NCBI GenBank assembly: GCA_011037195.1
Contig: JAAEAF010000231.1
Span: 62,001-126,000, forward strand
DNA length: 64,000 nucleotides
Direction of reading: 5' to 3'
From: Triatoma infestans
Taxonomy: Eukaryota; Arthropoda; Insecta; Hemiptera; Reduviidae
This document shows positions 46,190-59,000 of this stretch, piece after piece; position 1 is the stretch's first letter, and every line of letters begins with the position of its first letter. Below the pieces are notes generated by a model. That model was not told where the DNA came from, made no database searches, and saw only the letters and a list, made by a program, of their open reading frames with translations. Position numbers and translations under genes: made by a program.

Positions 46190-48425
46190 TGGGATGTATA
46201 CAGGTTGTTTTACAACGGGCCTCTTCAGGGAGTAATTAATGGCCTTGCTGCGTCATGCGGAGCTCTGGTACAGTGGACCTCAAGATACCCTAGCTAATCG
46301 TGGGCTCTAATGAAGAAAACAAAAAGAAGAAAGTTAGACGGGAAAACCCATATAACAACCGCTACCCGGAGCAAGCTACTAATAGCACTGTTTACAGAAG
46401 TAAATGCCCCAGCAAGCAAGCTTATGGCTAGGATTCGATACACCTAGTGCTGAGGATCTACTAGCCGATCCTAATACCGGTAAGAAGAGCTCGACCGGAA
46501 TCTACCAGAGGAATCCATTCTAACGAAGGCAAGAAGACTCTCTTCAGAAGAATGGGAATGAAAGGTTCCTTCCCCTACTTGTGGTATAGATAAGAAGGGA
46601 GAGGCACCAAAGGAGAAGAGCCCCCTATCGAGAAGGAGAACTCTTCCACTGCCGCCCCTGGGCATATTTTCGAGGCTGGTTGAGAAGCGCGAGAGGAAGC
46701 CGAGTAACAAAAAGTGCAACAATCATGGGTATAAGCCCACTGCAACGCGCCCACCCTAAATGGGAAAGCCACATCATGGCTCCTAAAATATTGTGCCCCT
46801 CGTTACGGCGGGACCTGCCGAGCCCACTCTGATACTTGAGCCTAACTCCCTTCGGCCTGGCAAATAGCTGCCCCGTTAGAAGACTCAAAAGTGGTAGGGA
46901 TGCTCCTTGGTGGAGCCAAAATTTGTCAAAATTAAAGTCTGAAGTGCGCAGGCTCTTTAATAGGGTCAAGCGCATGGGGACTGTCAAAGATCAAGGTTTA
47001 TTCAGAGGCTTACTACCTACAACGAAGATATACATCGGAAGGCGAAAAGAGGTATTTACAAAAAATTCTGTGAGGACACCAGCTGCGGCCAGGCTGTATA
47101 AAGCAATGGCCAAACATGGGGTGGGAGCGACAATGTCGCTCAAGAACCGATGGCAACTTTACGCTAGGTTCACATGAGGCTGTCCGTAATGTCCTGATCA
47201 AAAGGGGAATGGACAGCACAGTAGAGCCAGGTGGATGAGAGATGCTGTCCACAAGAACAGTAGAAACAATGGTGGGCGAGGAACCATCACCTTTAGTACC
47301 TTTAGCAAGGAGGGGTTTGTCACCCTTAATGTCTTGTGGTGGAAGAGCTTCTCAGAAATTGGCAGACCTCGACATCTCCTGTCACGGATAAGGTGATAGC
47401 TGATGATATCGTTATTTTTGTTAGAAGGAAATTCGAAGAAACCCTTTGTGACATATAAAGGGGATTAAAAATTACTCCTAAATGATGTGCATCAGTGTGG
47501 TTGAAGATTAATCCAACGAAAACCACTATCAGACCCTTTACTAGAAGAAAACACTTCCATATCTTAAAAAGATCCGACTAGCCGGAGCAAACCTAGAAGG
47601 GAAGGAGGAGGTTAAATACCTAGGAGAGACCTTTGATAGCGAACTCCTATGGAATTAACACATTGAGGTAGTTGTCAATAATCAAACACTCAGAACCCAT
47701 AGGAAAGTTTACTAACATCTTTCAGGCGGAAATATACGCAATTGAAAAATGTGTTCAATTTAACCTCGATAGAAGATATCGGAATCAAAAGACTGTTATC
47801 ATTTCCGATTGCCAGGCAACCATTAGAGCGCTGAGATCTTATGTTATCAGCTCTAAGTTGGTTTGGGAATGCTTAAGCAGACTCAATGACCTTGGCAGGA
47901 GGAATAAAGTAACTAATTTTTGGATGCCAGGGCATGTGGGCGTTGAAATAAATGAGATGACCGACGCTCTGGCAAAGAAAGGCGCTGCATCACCACTCTT
48001 GGGGCCTGAACCTTTTTTTGGGGTTAGCGACCAGTTTCTCTTAAGGGAACTTAAGAAAGAGGAGAAGATGAGGAGGCTGCAACTCTGGAACCTCCTCCCG
48101 GGACGAGGTAGGCAGAGATCTGCTTGGGAGATTACAACCAAAATAGATCGGAGGCACACAATTTTAAGGGTTTCTTCATTGGGCACTGTTGTAGACTTAC
48201 AGAACCTGACAAGCTGGGCTTGGAGATTGACAGCACATGCAGATTCTGCGGGGGACGGTGAAAACTCCGATACATCTCCTCACGGACTGCGAGGCTGTCA
48301 CTCAGAGAAGATTTAGGAGCCTGGATAGTTACCAGGAAGGTGAGAATATATCCTCTCTAGAGCTCAGAATACTGAGATTCCTAAGGAAAAAATCTAGGAA
48401 TCTCTTATTAATTTCTTAAGAAATA
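46190..48425 (+). mobile_element. Decayed RNase H-bearing LINE (I/LOA-like)
   Basis: Fragments of one polyprotein on the plus strand: DAPWWSQNLSKLKSEVRRLF and NRVKR (linker before the reverse transcriptase, 46892-46970); GLKITPK, LKINPTKTT and FTRRKHF, then VKYLGETFDSELLWN (late reverse transcriptase, 47460-47660); then FQAEIYAIEKC, ISDCQATIRAL and MPGHVGVEINEMTDALAKKG (RNase H, 47720-47990). The reverse transcriptase core is largely deleted and the first RNase H aspartate block is missing, so internal deletions are present. Frameshifts and stops are frequent. The 5' boundary is uncertain. It lies between Spt5 and flotillin-1. Confidence 0.7.
47672..48316 (+). pseudogene. LINE RNase H domain, open for 214 codons
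   Basis: The longest open stretch of the LINE at 46190-48425. The Glu (FQAEIYAIE), second Asp (ISDCQAT) and final HVGVEINEMTDALAKKGA motif of type I RNase H are present. The first Asp block (usually TDGS) is lost in the deletion upstream. After about residue 180 the frame leaves the conserved C-terminal cysteine motif. Not a host gene. Confidence 0.7.
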
Positions 48426-49754
48426 TAGATAAATAAAATAATTAAGTGAATTCAATTTATTTGAAACAAAAAATAATAATAATAATAATAGCAAAGTAAC
48501 TAAAGAAAACAAAACATACTAGTCTTTAAAATATAATTATAATTAGAAGTACTTGTTGAAATACAGTACCTTATTTCCTTTTTTCTGAGTTTTCTTTACT
48601 ACAAAATTTAAACTATGCGCAACTCCATATTATTACCTTATCTTTACATTTCCTCTTTCTATAAGGAAACGAGAGAAAATTTCTATGATTTTATCCGTCG
48701 TAGTATGCTTCACTAAAATGCTTCAAAAACGCCTATTTTGTAATAACTGAAATGTAATAAGTAAGCAATATGCACACTTCTTTAAATACAAATTTGTATA
48801 GAAAAAAAAGAAGTAAAATCTTCTGTTCAAAGAAGTAAGATCATGTACTTTTACTTTATTGTGTGAACTTAAATAGATCGAAACATTTGAAACAAAAACT
48901 AATATTAGCGATTAAATGAAACAACACATAATTCTGACTAGATAAATAAAATAATTTTTTTTTTTTAATTACTAAATCATATTTTTTTAAAGATCTGCAG
49001 TAATAAACGTTTCCAAATCAACATCAATGAATAATACACTTAAATGACACTATGCAACATGTAATTAGTTATTGCGAGAAAAATAAAATTTTAGCTGTTT
49101 TACAATTTACAATTACCCATTAAAAATTGCTTTTAACTTCTTCTTATTTATTATATATTCAGTACATTAGTATCATCATATTTTTTTATTTAATTTCCTG
49201 AAGAAAAGAATAAAGAAATCCTCAGCATACTTAACCAGAATTAAAAGCCTTACACATCAAAGAAATAAAGATTCATTAGTAGCTTTTCTTTATTAATACC
49301 TAGAAAAATTACTAATAATTTCATTTCGTGCTATGCAGTGTCTATCACCAATGCTGAGTTTACATTTGACATAGTACCTTTCTTTAGTAATACAGATTGT
49401 TTGCATTGTTGATTTTATCCTTAACATTGTAGATTATTAATGTTAGTCAAGAGTCCGTTGAATATATAAAATTGGCAAAATGTCTGATTTCCAAAATTAA
49501 AAAATTAATATTTAAGTTTTTTGACTCCATGCTTCCTAGAAAGCATTCTGATAAACCGCAGCGTAAAGCACTAGAAATTAAGCTTGGATAATGTTTAAAA
49601 CATCTACAAAGTCAAAATCCAACTTCAGCACAACATACAAGCACAGAATGGCGTAGGATTTTTCAGCATTACAAAATTAAATGCCAATATAAAAATAATT
49701 AAATCAATTTTTTTCAAATATCATTTTTAAACAACTTAAATTATTTAACAAAAT
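48426..49754. other. AT-rich non-coding DNA
   Basis: No gene seen. Near 48685, CTATGATTTTATCCGTCGTAG resembles an arm of the hammerhead-family repeat at 32632. Confidence 0.4.
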
Positions 49755-49760
49755 TTTATT
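49755..49760 (-). promoter_or_regulatory. Candidate poly(A) signal of flotillin-1
   Basis: AATAAA on the minus strand, about 340 bases past the stop codon at 50100-50102. AT-rich context, so only a candidate. Confidence 0.35.
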
Positions 49761-50099
49761 TATTTTTTCAATTCATTTTTGCCAGAGTTTACTATATAGA
49801 ATGCTCTGAGCAAGTGGTTAGCCGTTGTTTTAACGAGAGATTTTACATAGAACCTTTTCGGTCGCGGTGATTATATGCCGTTGCGGACCCCTCTTCTTTT
49901 ATATAGAATTCCTGTATAGTTATTCTTTGGTAGTGCCTTTAATTAGGGATTTAGGTAAGTTTGTAAAAGAAGTGTCAAAGGTAAACTCTGCGTAAGTAAT
50001 AACTATCTATGTGCCTTATAAGAAAATCTTAATTCTCAAAACGTGGGCTCATCAAAATATACTTATTACTCTCAAGTTTAAAAAAATAGCCGGGAAGTG

Positions 50100-53000
50100 T
50101 TAATGATCTTCAGGAAAATGCTGCAGGTTGACTTTCATTATATCTACTCCAGTGACTGCTTTCACCATTTCTGGTACCTTTGTCACTATATCAAGTACTT
50201 CTGATGTAATCTTAGATGCACCAACTTCACCTGTACCACTTGATACCATAGTTATCTTCTTCGTTTGTGAAAGTGGTGCTGCAACCTCTGCGGCCATCTG
50301 TATACCAATGTATAGTTTAACTAATAAAATCTGATTAATATATTGTTTAAGTAACAGGAGAAATATAATGTAGAAGCTAGGTGATGGAACATTAAATAGA
50401 TATTAAAAATATAAAATAATTATGTTACTGACATGGAAACACGTACATAAATAATTTCAGTTCATTATTGACGAGCCACATCATAAAACAGTTGCAAACT
50501 TTGTTGTATAAATAAACCTGTTTGTTAGACTTGGTTTTCTATCTAATATTAGATTAGCTACAGCAGGATAGAACAATTGGTGTCAGAAGTGGCAAGTGAC
50601 AAGGAGAATGTTGGAAGTGAGCAGCTGAAATGGGTAGTTAGTTATTAAGAAGTTCGAAGAAACCTGCTGGTGTCGTTATCTACAAAATCGCAGAAATCTA
50701 AAAATAAAATGTTGAGAAAATTCACAATTCCGGTCAATCGATCTTCTTCAAACACTGAATATTAGCCACATATTTAATTCCCATTAACATTACGCAATTG
50801 TAAGACCAAACAAAAATTCTAAAATAGCACTTTAAAGGAAATCCTTACCCACCTCTCACCCAGACCCACTTAAATGAATTTTCCAGTTACTTGGGGAGTA
50901 GCGACCCCACGGGTTACCACAGCTCAGTACTCCATACACTTCATCAGAATAGTATACAATACACTTAAACTACATACACTCTACACTTTACAAAACATTG
51001 TACACAATCTAGGGTCTCAGTCCCTAGTTAATTGGCGATAGCCAAGGGAGAAGGAAGGGATTAGCTCAGTGGTAGCGCGCTGGACTAGACATGCGAAAGT
51101 CCCGGGTTCGAATCCCAGCATGCTGCCCTTAGAGTTTTTCTTCCTAGGAGCGTCTACAACTCCACTGTCCGGTGATGGGCAGTGTTGTCTGTTGCTAGAG
51201 AATGCTGCTTGGAGGCCGACTGTGCAATGGAGAATACTCCGGGGAGCACAATAGATCTTTCAGGTCACAGTGCAATAATCCTCTACAACAATCTAAATCT
51301 AAATCTAAAGGTAGATCAACATGTGTGCAATAGATTTGTGAAGTTTAAAGAAATTCGTTAGAGATAATTTTGAAAAAAAAAAAAACAAGACCGAAAAATC
51401 CACTGAATAAAATTATATCTCAATTAATGCTTCTGAGAATTAGGGCGCTACGTCAGCTAGGCGGTTAGCCACCCAGCAAAGATGCATTGATTGGTAGTGG
51501 GTTATCGATTCTCGATGTTGACGTTGGATTTTACATGTTTTAATATGAAAAATTGTATAGCAAAAAGTGTTTGCTATCCGTCTTCGTCCACGACATATGA
51601 TTGTAACAACACTAAAAAATCGGTATTACCTTACTTAATTACTGAGAATTAGTTCACATATTAACCTTGGGAAGGGTGTCCAGAAGCATATCTACAATAG
51701 CAGCTTGTCTGTATTCCCTGAATGCCTCGGCTTTTTTACTCATTTGCTCAGCTTCGGCCTTCGCTTTGGCTTGAATAGCGGCAGCTTCAGCTTCACCTCT
51801 AAGTCTAATTGATTCCGCTTCTGCTTCTGCTTCCATAATAAGACGGGCACGGTTGGCCTCGGCTAATTTTTCCAATCTAATATTTCAAAATTTGATATAA
51901 ATATTTGGAAAGATTATAATGGATTATGTGAATGGATCCGCAATGTTACCTTTTTCTACCAACCGTATATTTTCTTATATTATCCTGCATGCTTTTCAAT
52001 GTTTATTGTTTTTGCTAGCTTTTAACTTCATTATTCCTTTTTTTTAGAATTTTATATTCTTATTTATAGAATGCACTCTTTGAATTTCCTATCGCTCCCT
52101 TATCAAAATACCATGCCAAGACAAGAACATTATAACCAAGTTTACATAAAACTTTACCAAAATAATGATTTCTAAATTATTTTTCAATACGCGCTAATTA
52201 ATATACAATGTTTAATTTTTTAATTATAATTTAAAGAATTCTTTGTTGCTAAAATACACTTACACTATACACATATACTACTATAATCATATAACCTACC
52301 GCATACAATCAACCAATATGGTGTGTGACAGAAACATAAAGGTGCAGTCGATTCTCTACGCATATTGATAGCCTTATGATGGATGAGAATCCGAAACCGG
52401 TCGGAACCAACAAAATGACGCTATGATGAATAAAATCACAGATGTTTGGAAAGATTTTTCGAAGTCCTTATGTATAAATAAAGAGTAATACAAACAAAAA
52501 GTAGTTAATAAATTGTACCCTTTGAATAAGAGTGATATATTTGAAAGATATAAGAATGTTTAAATATCTGTGCAAGACTATGTTATCACACTGTTTTGAC
52601 AAAATTTTCTGACGATAAGCGAACGTCCATAACCGGTCGATGACCACAAATAGAAGTATGCTATCCTGGAAAATATCTCTGATGCTTTCCAGCTCTGCGG
52701 AACCAACCATAACAAAGGATAAATAATGGAAAAATGGAAGTTGATGTCTTAATTATTATTAGGCAGAGTTCCGTAGTAAAGTGTCAATCAAACTCACTTT
52801 ATCTGGAATCAATGGTTATCACATCTGCTTTTTCTTCAAATGCAACTCCATCTAACTTCAATTCTACTTTTTTCATAAATATCGTAATCAAGTGATGTGG
52901 AACAATGGTTCGATTAGGCAGGCTAGAAAGCCTCCATCAGAGGAAAGGCTAGAAAAGCGTCAGAAATCGAATGGAACAGATGGGATGTTAATGTTGTAGA

Positions 53001-56000
53001 ATAGCAGGCAACTTAATGTAAAGTAAAAAAATACTATTCTGTTCGAGTAACCAAAGTGGACGGAATTATGATTTAGTATATTATTTTTTATTCAGAAAGG
53101 GGGTCCAGAGGAGATCTTTCTGATAAAGCTTCTTCGCTGTTAGGGGGGACTGTTTTCATGTTTATTTATATCTTTCGAAATTAGGGTTCGAGGATTGGAT
53201 CTCCTATAGTAATCGTGCATAGGTTTGTTGGAAGTAATTCAAATGTTGCAAGCTTTAAATAACGGCAAGCGCGCCACACTGGTATTGAGCGATATACTAG
53301 AAAATTCTGATTCACATACTTCCGAGTGATGAATGCGGATATACATTTACATACACATTCAGTAACAAATACAGATTTAGTATCGCCGAAAAATCATAAT
53401 TTTTATCAATACTAGCCATATTTTAACTTACAATAACAATATTATTGTCATATCAGTAATATCATTAATGTCTTTATGTCATTAATGTCAATATTATTGT
53501 CATATCAGTAATGCCATTATTATTATTGATAGTATAACAGCCCTTATGTTATTCAAATTTCTACTTTAAGAAACAATTTTACAAATTAAACGAATGATTC
53601 CTTACTTATACTTTTCAGCTTCAGCTGGCCTTCTGATGGTAGCAACAAGTTCTTTCTCTCTACGCTGCATTTCCTGTTCTTGTACAGCAATCTCTTGTTT
53701 TCTTTCTACAACTCTTATTTGCATTTGTTCCTCTTTTATTCTCTGCCTTGTTTTAGCTGCTTGCAATTCATATGCTAGTTCAGCTTCAGCTTTCTGCAAA
53801 ATATTATTTATAAATGTTGAAAATTATTAATAACTGGCTAGATTATAAATATCTATTAGTTTGATGATCTTTTAGAAATGGTATCACTCTGTCAAATTAA
53901 ATGTTAGCTTTTCTATTAATTAAAGAGAAAGATGAAATACTGCATAAGACGATATTTGGTTACACATAACTTGTTTATTTTCAAATAAAGAGAGATTGTG
54001 AGCAATGTTGTGGACAAGTGAACCAGAAGCTGTCTTTATTCATAAGTCTATTTTTTTAGAAATTTATAGTATAATGGAAACGAAAAAGATTGCACTAAAA
54101 ATATACACACCCACTTTTAAGAATTATAAGACATATAGAATAAAAAATATAATTCCTCTTGAATCCTACAAAGCATATTATGCAGAGAAAAATAGGAGGA
54201 AAAGGAAGAAACTGATATATTTCAAAGTATTATTTCATTAAAAAAAAAAAAAAAAAAAAAAATTACTTTTGTCTGAACTTCAACATCATACGCGGCTTTC
54301 TTCAGTTCGAAATCTCGTTGGGCTTTTGCGATTTCTGTATCATTGAGAAACCTTAAAAGAAAGAAACTTAGTCAACAATTATAACTATATTAAATATTCG
54401 AAATCTTCCAGAAATATGGAAAAGGAAGATTTTAATTAAAACTATTAATATAGGAGTTTTTAATAAAACACCCAAACAAACAAAAAATACAGGAAAGCAA
54501 TTAACTAACTTGCTAGCCATTCTCTGCTCTTCAGCCATTGCTTCTTTAATAGTTGCATCTTTTCGAGCTTCAGCCTCGCCAATTCTAGCATCTCGCTTTA
54601 CTTCTGCTGTTCTTGCCATACCTAGACTTTTCAGATAGCCCTAATAAAGAGAACACAAGTAAAAACAAAGAAAATTATTGTCGTCAAAAACAATAACATT
54701 TACCAAAATGTAGAACATATAAATTTTTTAATTAACCCCAAAAAATTGAGAATAATTAAACTGAACTAATTGCGATAAAAAAAAAAAATTGGAAAGATTA
54801 TATATATATTATACATATATACACTAAATGAAGATTTAAAAGCACCCGCAACTTAAACAAAAATCAATTTTAAGATACATAAATGTTTACGCGCCTTAAA
54901 TAAAATAAAAAAAAAATTTAAGTTACATTAAATTAATGTATATTTCATATACTTGGAATATTCATATTCAACATATGCAACCTATAAACGCATAATGAAA
55001 AATAAAATGACATACCTTGGCTCCCTTGATGCAAAAAAAAAAAAATATATATATGGACAAAAGAAATAACTGATATAAACGTAAAAATAAAATTAAAAAC
55101 TAAAATAAGTATTTAATACAAAAACTACGGCAATTGGGGAATTTACTTATTACTAATTCACATGTATTTTAAAGTTATTACAATTTTATATATTGTTAGG
55201 CTAATTGCAACAATAATCTGACTTTTAATTAAATAACATTAAGTTTGTTACAAAATAAAAATATATTGACTGAAATGATATCATGTAATTATTTAAGTAT
55301 TGATCTTATTGCGTATCTAGACAATCACCTGGGAGGAAAAATAAATAAATTTAAATATCATATAGTTAATGATTTCGGATTTCATTCAGCGTTTACCACA
55401 GAAGAAATCCAGCGATCAAAGAGCTGGACTGCGACCGAAGCCTCACCTCTTCGCGATGCGGCGATGAGGCCACTTGAGGCGGGACTGCACCTCCTGCAAC
55501 ACAGAGACGATGATGGACAGAAGCCCTAAGCTATACCCGTGCCACCATAGTCTCGCAGGTGGACAGAGAACAAGGAATCTATATACGAGGCTGCTTGATA
55601 ACGCCAGACAAGGGGGCGACAGGTGACCGAGGCGAGATGTCGTGACAGACCTACCCTTGGAACCTGCAGGAAGCACGAGGCATTTACTGACTTCAAGGGG
55701 GCACGCCTCCCACTACAAGGAGTGGTGGCGGCGAATATGGCGCTTGGAAATTTGCATCTGAAGGCAAAATTGCTGGTAGCCAACATCAAGGACGAATGCA
55801 TTGTGGGTCCGGATGTGATGCAGAAGTACGAGTTTGCTCTCGACTTCCCCTGGAACCTACTGATAGTTAACGAAGAAGAGGTAGGGTTAGTAGGCCAGAG
55901 TGAGACTGCGCAAGAAGCGTATCAGAGCCAGGCCAATCAGAAGGGCCGAAAGAACACCAACACCCGCAGGGAGGCAGTAGGAGGATCAGCAGGGGGCAGA

Positions 56001-59000
56001 AGGAAGACCAGCAGATGGGCCGCCGGCAATTCCTGCTTTCCTGGTGGCTAGGTGTGCGACTCTTTTGTTGACCGAAGAAAAGCTAGAGGTCCGAGCCCTC
56101 ACTGAGGTTATAGGGAGGTATTTTCGGCATCCGATGATTACATATTTCTTGGTATTTAATCATTCAAGAGTACTTAGATTAGGAATTATTACAAGCAAGT
56201 AACTTAGATTTAAGGGTTTTATATATACATGAAAATAATTAGCAATCAATCCATTTTCCCTCACGCAAGTATAATTAAAATTATAATCGTCGGCCTGAGC
56301 CATTCTATTTAAAAATTGGAATGAAAAGTTTGCAATGTTATTTGCTTCGCTTTATGGAAATAACAAAGGAGAGGGGAAAAGAATTACTGATATTACTAAA
56401 TACTTTTTTTTTCTTTTTTTTTTAAGGGAACCATAATATAAGAGCAAAAAAAGATTAACATACCTCTTCATCCCTAATATCTTTAAGAGTGTAAGACACG
56501 ACTGTGATTCCCATGTTTACAAGATCAGATGAAGCTACTTCAAAGACGTGTTTGCTAAACTTCTTTCTATCCTTATAAATTTCCTGTATATATGTAGATA
56601 AAAAAAAAAACAACAAAGTAATAGCATTTTTTCAAGCAGTATAAAGACTGTATTATAATTCAAAGTTGTGAAGCCACTACTTCGTTACGCTTTTAGGGTA
56701 TTTCGTACTTCGTAGGATTAGGGTATTTTTATTTGTTTTTTCTAATCCAATATTTCAAGTAGTTTAAGAGATAGTTTAAGGCTTCTACAGACGGATCGGA
56801 TTCTGTTTTTTATTCGTTACAATTTTGTTTCGAGTTGTCGGGAAACCATGAATCCATTTAGATGAGACTGGCCAGGAAGCAACCGATTTATGTGCGTTTT
56901 GGCTTTGTATTACATTCGCTATGTATATCTATTTTGGGGAGTATCAGCATCTGAGGCATTAGCGCCTTCTATTTCTGTGATTTTAATTTCTATAAAAATT
57001 TGGACTTGTAGTCAAATTTTAGCATTCACAATGGAAAATGTTTCAGAAAAAAATAATAGGTCTAAAATATGAAATTTTGTGGATTCAACTATGAAAATAT
57101 ACATGCGACTAAGGCGCTAAGGGGTCAAATTTGTGCGCTAAGGGGTTATTGTCAAAGCCTAAAGCTTTTTTACTATGAGATAAGGTCCCAACCTTGTCAA
57201 CCCCAAAGATTGCTACTTTACTTACTATTTTGGTGGAGCCAAATGGTTTGAGGGAGTATTATTATTCACATAGGGTGAAACTTCCCTATGTTTCTAGAAA
57301 GAGATATCCTGTCGCGGAACCTCATTCAAGTCCAACCTGCGCGTCCTTGTCGCGGCTCTGGTAACATCTGCGCTCTACTTTTGCGGAAGCGCGGATGGCT
57401 AAAAGGGTTGACGAACGCAGAGGGTAGCCAAATTCAAGGACGAATGCATTGTGGGCCTAAATGTGATGCAGAAGTACGAGTTTGCTCTCGACTTCCCCTG
57501 GAACCTACTGATAGTTGACGAAGAAGAGGAAGGGTTAGTAGTCCAGCGTGAGACTGCGCAAGTAGCGTACCAGAGCCAGGCCAATCAGAAGGGCCAAAAG
57601 AACGCCAACACCCACAGGGGGGCAGTAGGAGGATCAGCAGGGAGCTATTTGGGAACTTAGCGCTCCCACACACCTCAGCTACAATTACAGACTAACGCAT
57701 GCAGCGGTTTCCCGCCTGGAGGGTGAGTCGGTAGGAACCTTTTTACCCTCTGTTCGAGTTGCCATCATGTATGCGCGGCTTGAATCTTGCAGCGAATTCT
57801 TTTGCTGTGGAGCTTCAGTAGGGGATTCATGCTGCATCACTTACACCTACACGCCTTAAAATCGCATACCTACACAATTACATTCTTATACGCCAGTGGC
57901 ACGTGCTGGTGCCACCCACTGACTCCGCTAAACAGGCGGCTAGAGCCTAACCCAGCTCTGATCAATCGGGGAGCGTAAAGTATGCATGGGTGAGTTACCG
58001 GGTATTGTGGACCTTGGCCTACAATCCCTGGGCGGTAGATCTCTGGGGTAGCTTGGCGCTTCTTCAAGTGCCCCAAATTGTGTGGCTACGTGGAGGGTGG
58101 AGAGCTCTGGAGATGAATTTTTAATATTATTTAATATATTTTTTTAATTTCAGATTCGTCAGCCTGGGGCTCCTTAGAGGAGGGGGCCACCGGTAGTGGG
58201 GATAATTCCTCTGTACATCCAGAGTCGGGTGACCAGGGCCTGGATGCACTAATGGGTGGGAATCTGGAAAAATATCCAGAGGCAGGAAAGGCTTGCTTCT
58301 GGAGGAGAAGGTGTCAGGAAGAGTGGTGGAGGACTTGTCCCCCTGCAGTGATCTCTGAAACGTGGTCAAAGGAAAAGGAGAGACACATAAGGCAGGTATT
58401 TTTATTTATTTATTTACTTATTATTATTATTTATTTATTTATTTTTCTTCCTGCCTGCTGTCTACCAAGTATGTCAAAAGTTCTATTTCTTCCACTAGTT
58501 GACTTATCATGGCACCAATACTAGGGGTTGTGCTGTCATGGACTTCTTGATGGGTACTGAGCTGGATGTTATAAACAGGGGTTCTGAACCCACTTTTGTA
58601 ACCAGGATTAGAAGACAAGTTATTGATATTACTCTTGCTTCTAGGAATATTAATAAACTGATTAGAGATTGGAGGATAAGTTCGGAGGCTTCTATTTCTG
58701 ATCAGAGGATTATTAGGTTTGGACTGGGGATTGATCCAATCACCATCGCTACTTATAGAAATCCGAGAAGGGCGGTTTGGAATTCTTATTCTAGACTTCT
58801 AGGAGACAGAATGATTATCCAGTCAAGTGCTCTACTGAATTGGAAAGAGAGGCTGGTATTCTTCATGAACACATAAGGTCTTCATTGGAAGAGGCTTGTC
58901 CTCCCAAGTTGGTTAGAGGTAGTCATCTTCGTTAGAAAAGCTAAGAAGACAAGTTAGGGGCTCTTACAGGAAGGCGGTCCAAACTGATTCTTCGGAATCA

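Noticed and set aside
46471..47252. Several minus-strand open frames of 65-120 codons
   Set aside because: They are antisense to the LINE polyprotein fragments on the plus strand, which carry recognisable motifs.
47839..48186. Minus-strand open frame of 115 codons
   Set aside because: Antisense shadow of the LINE RNase H domain at 47672-48316.
51055..51125. Possible functional tRNA gene
   Set aside because: A and B boxes are good, but the acceptor stem does not close, the anticodon loop is oversized, and the sequence continues into a SINE body repeated elsewhere.
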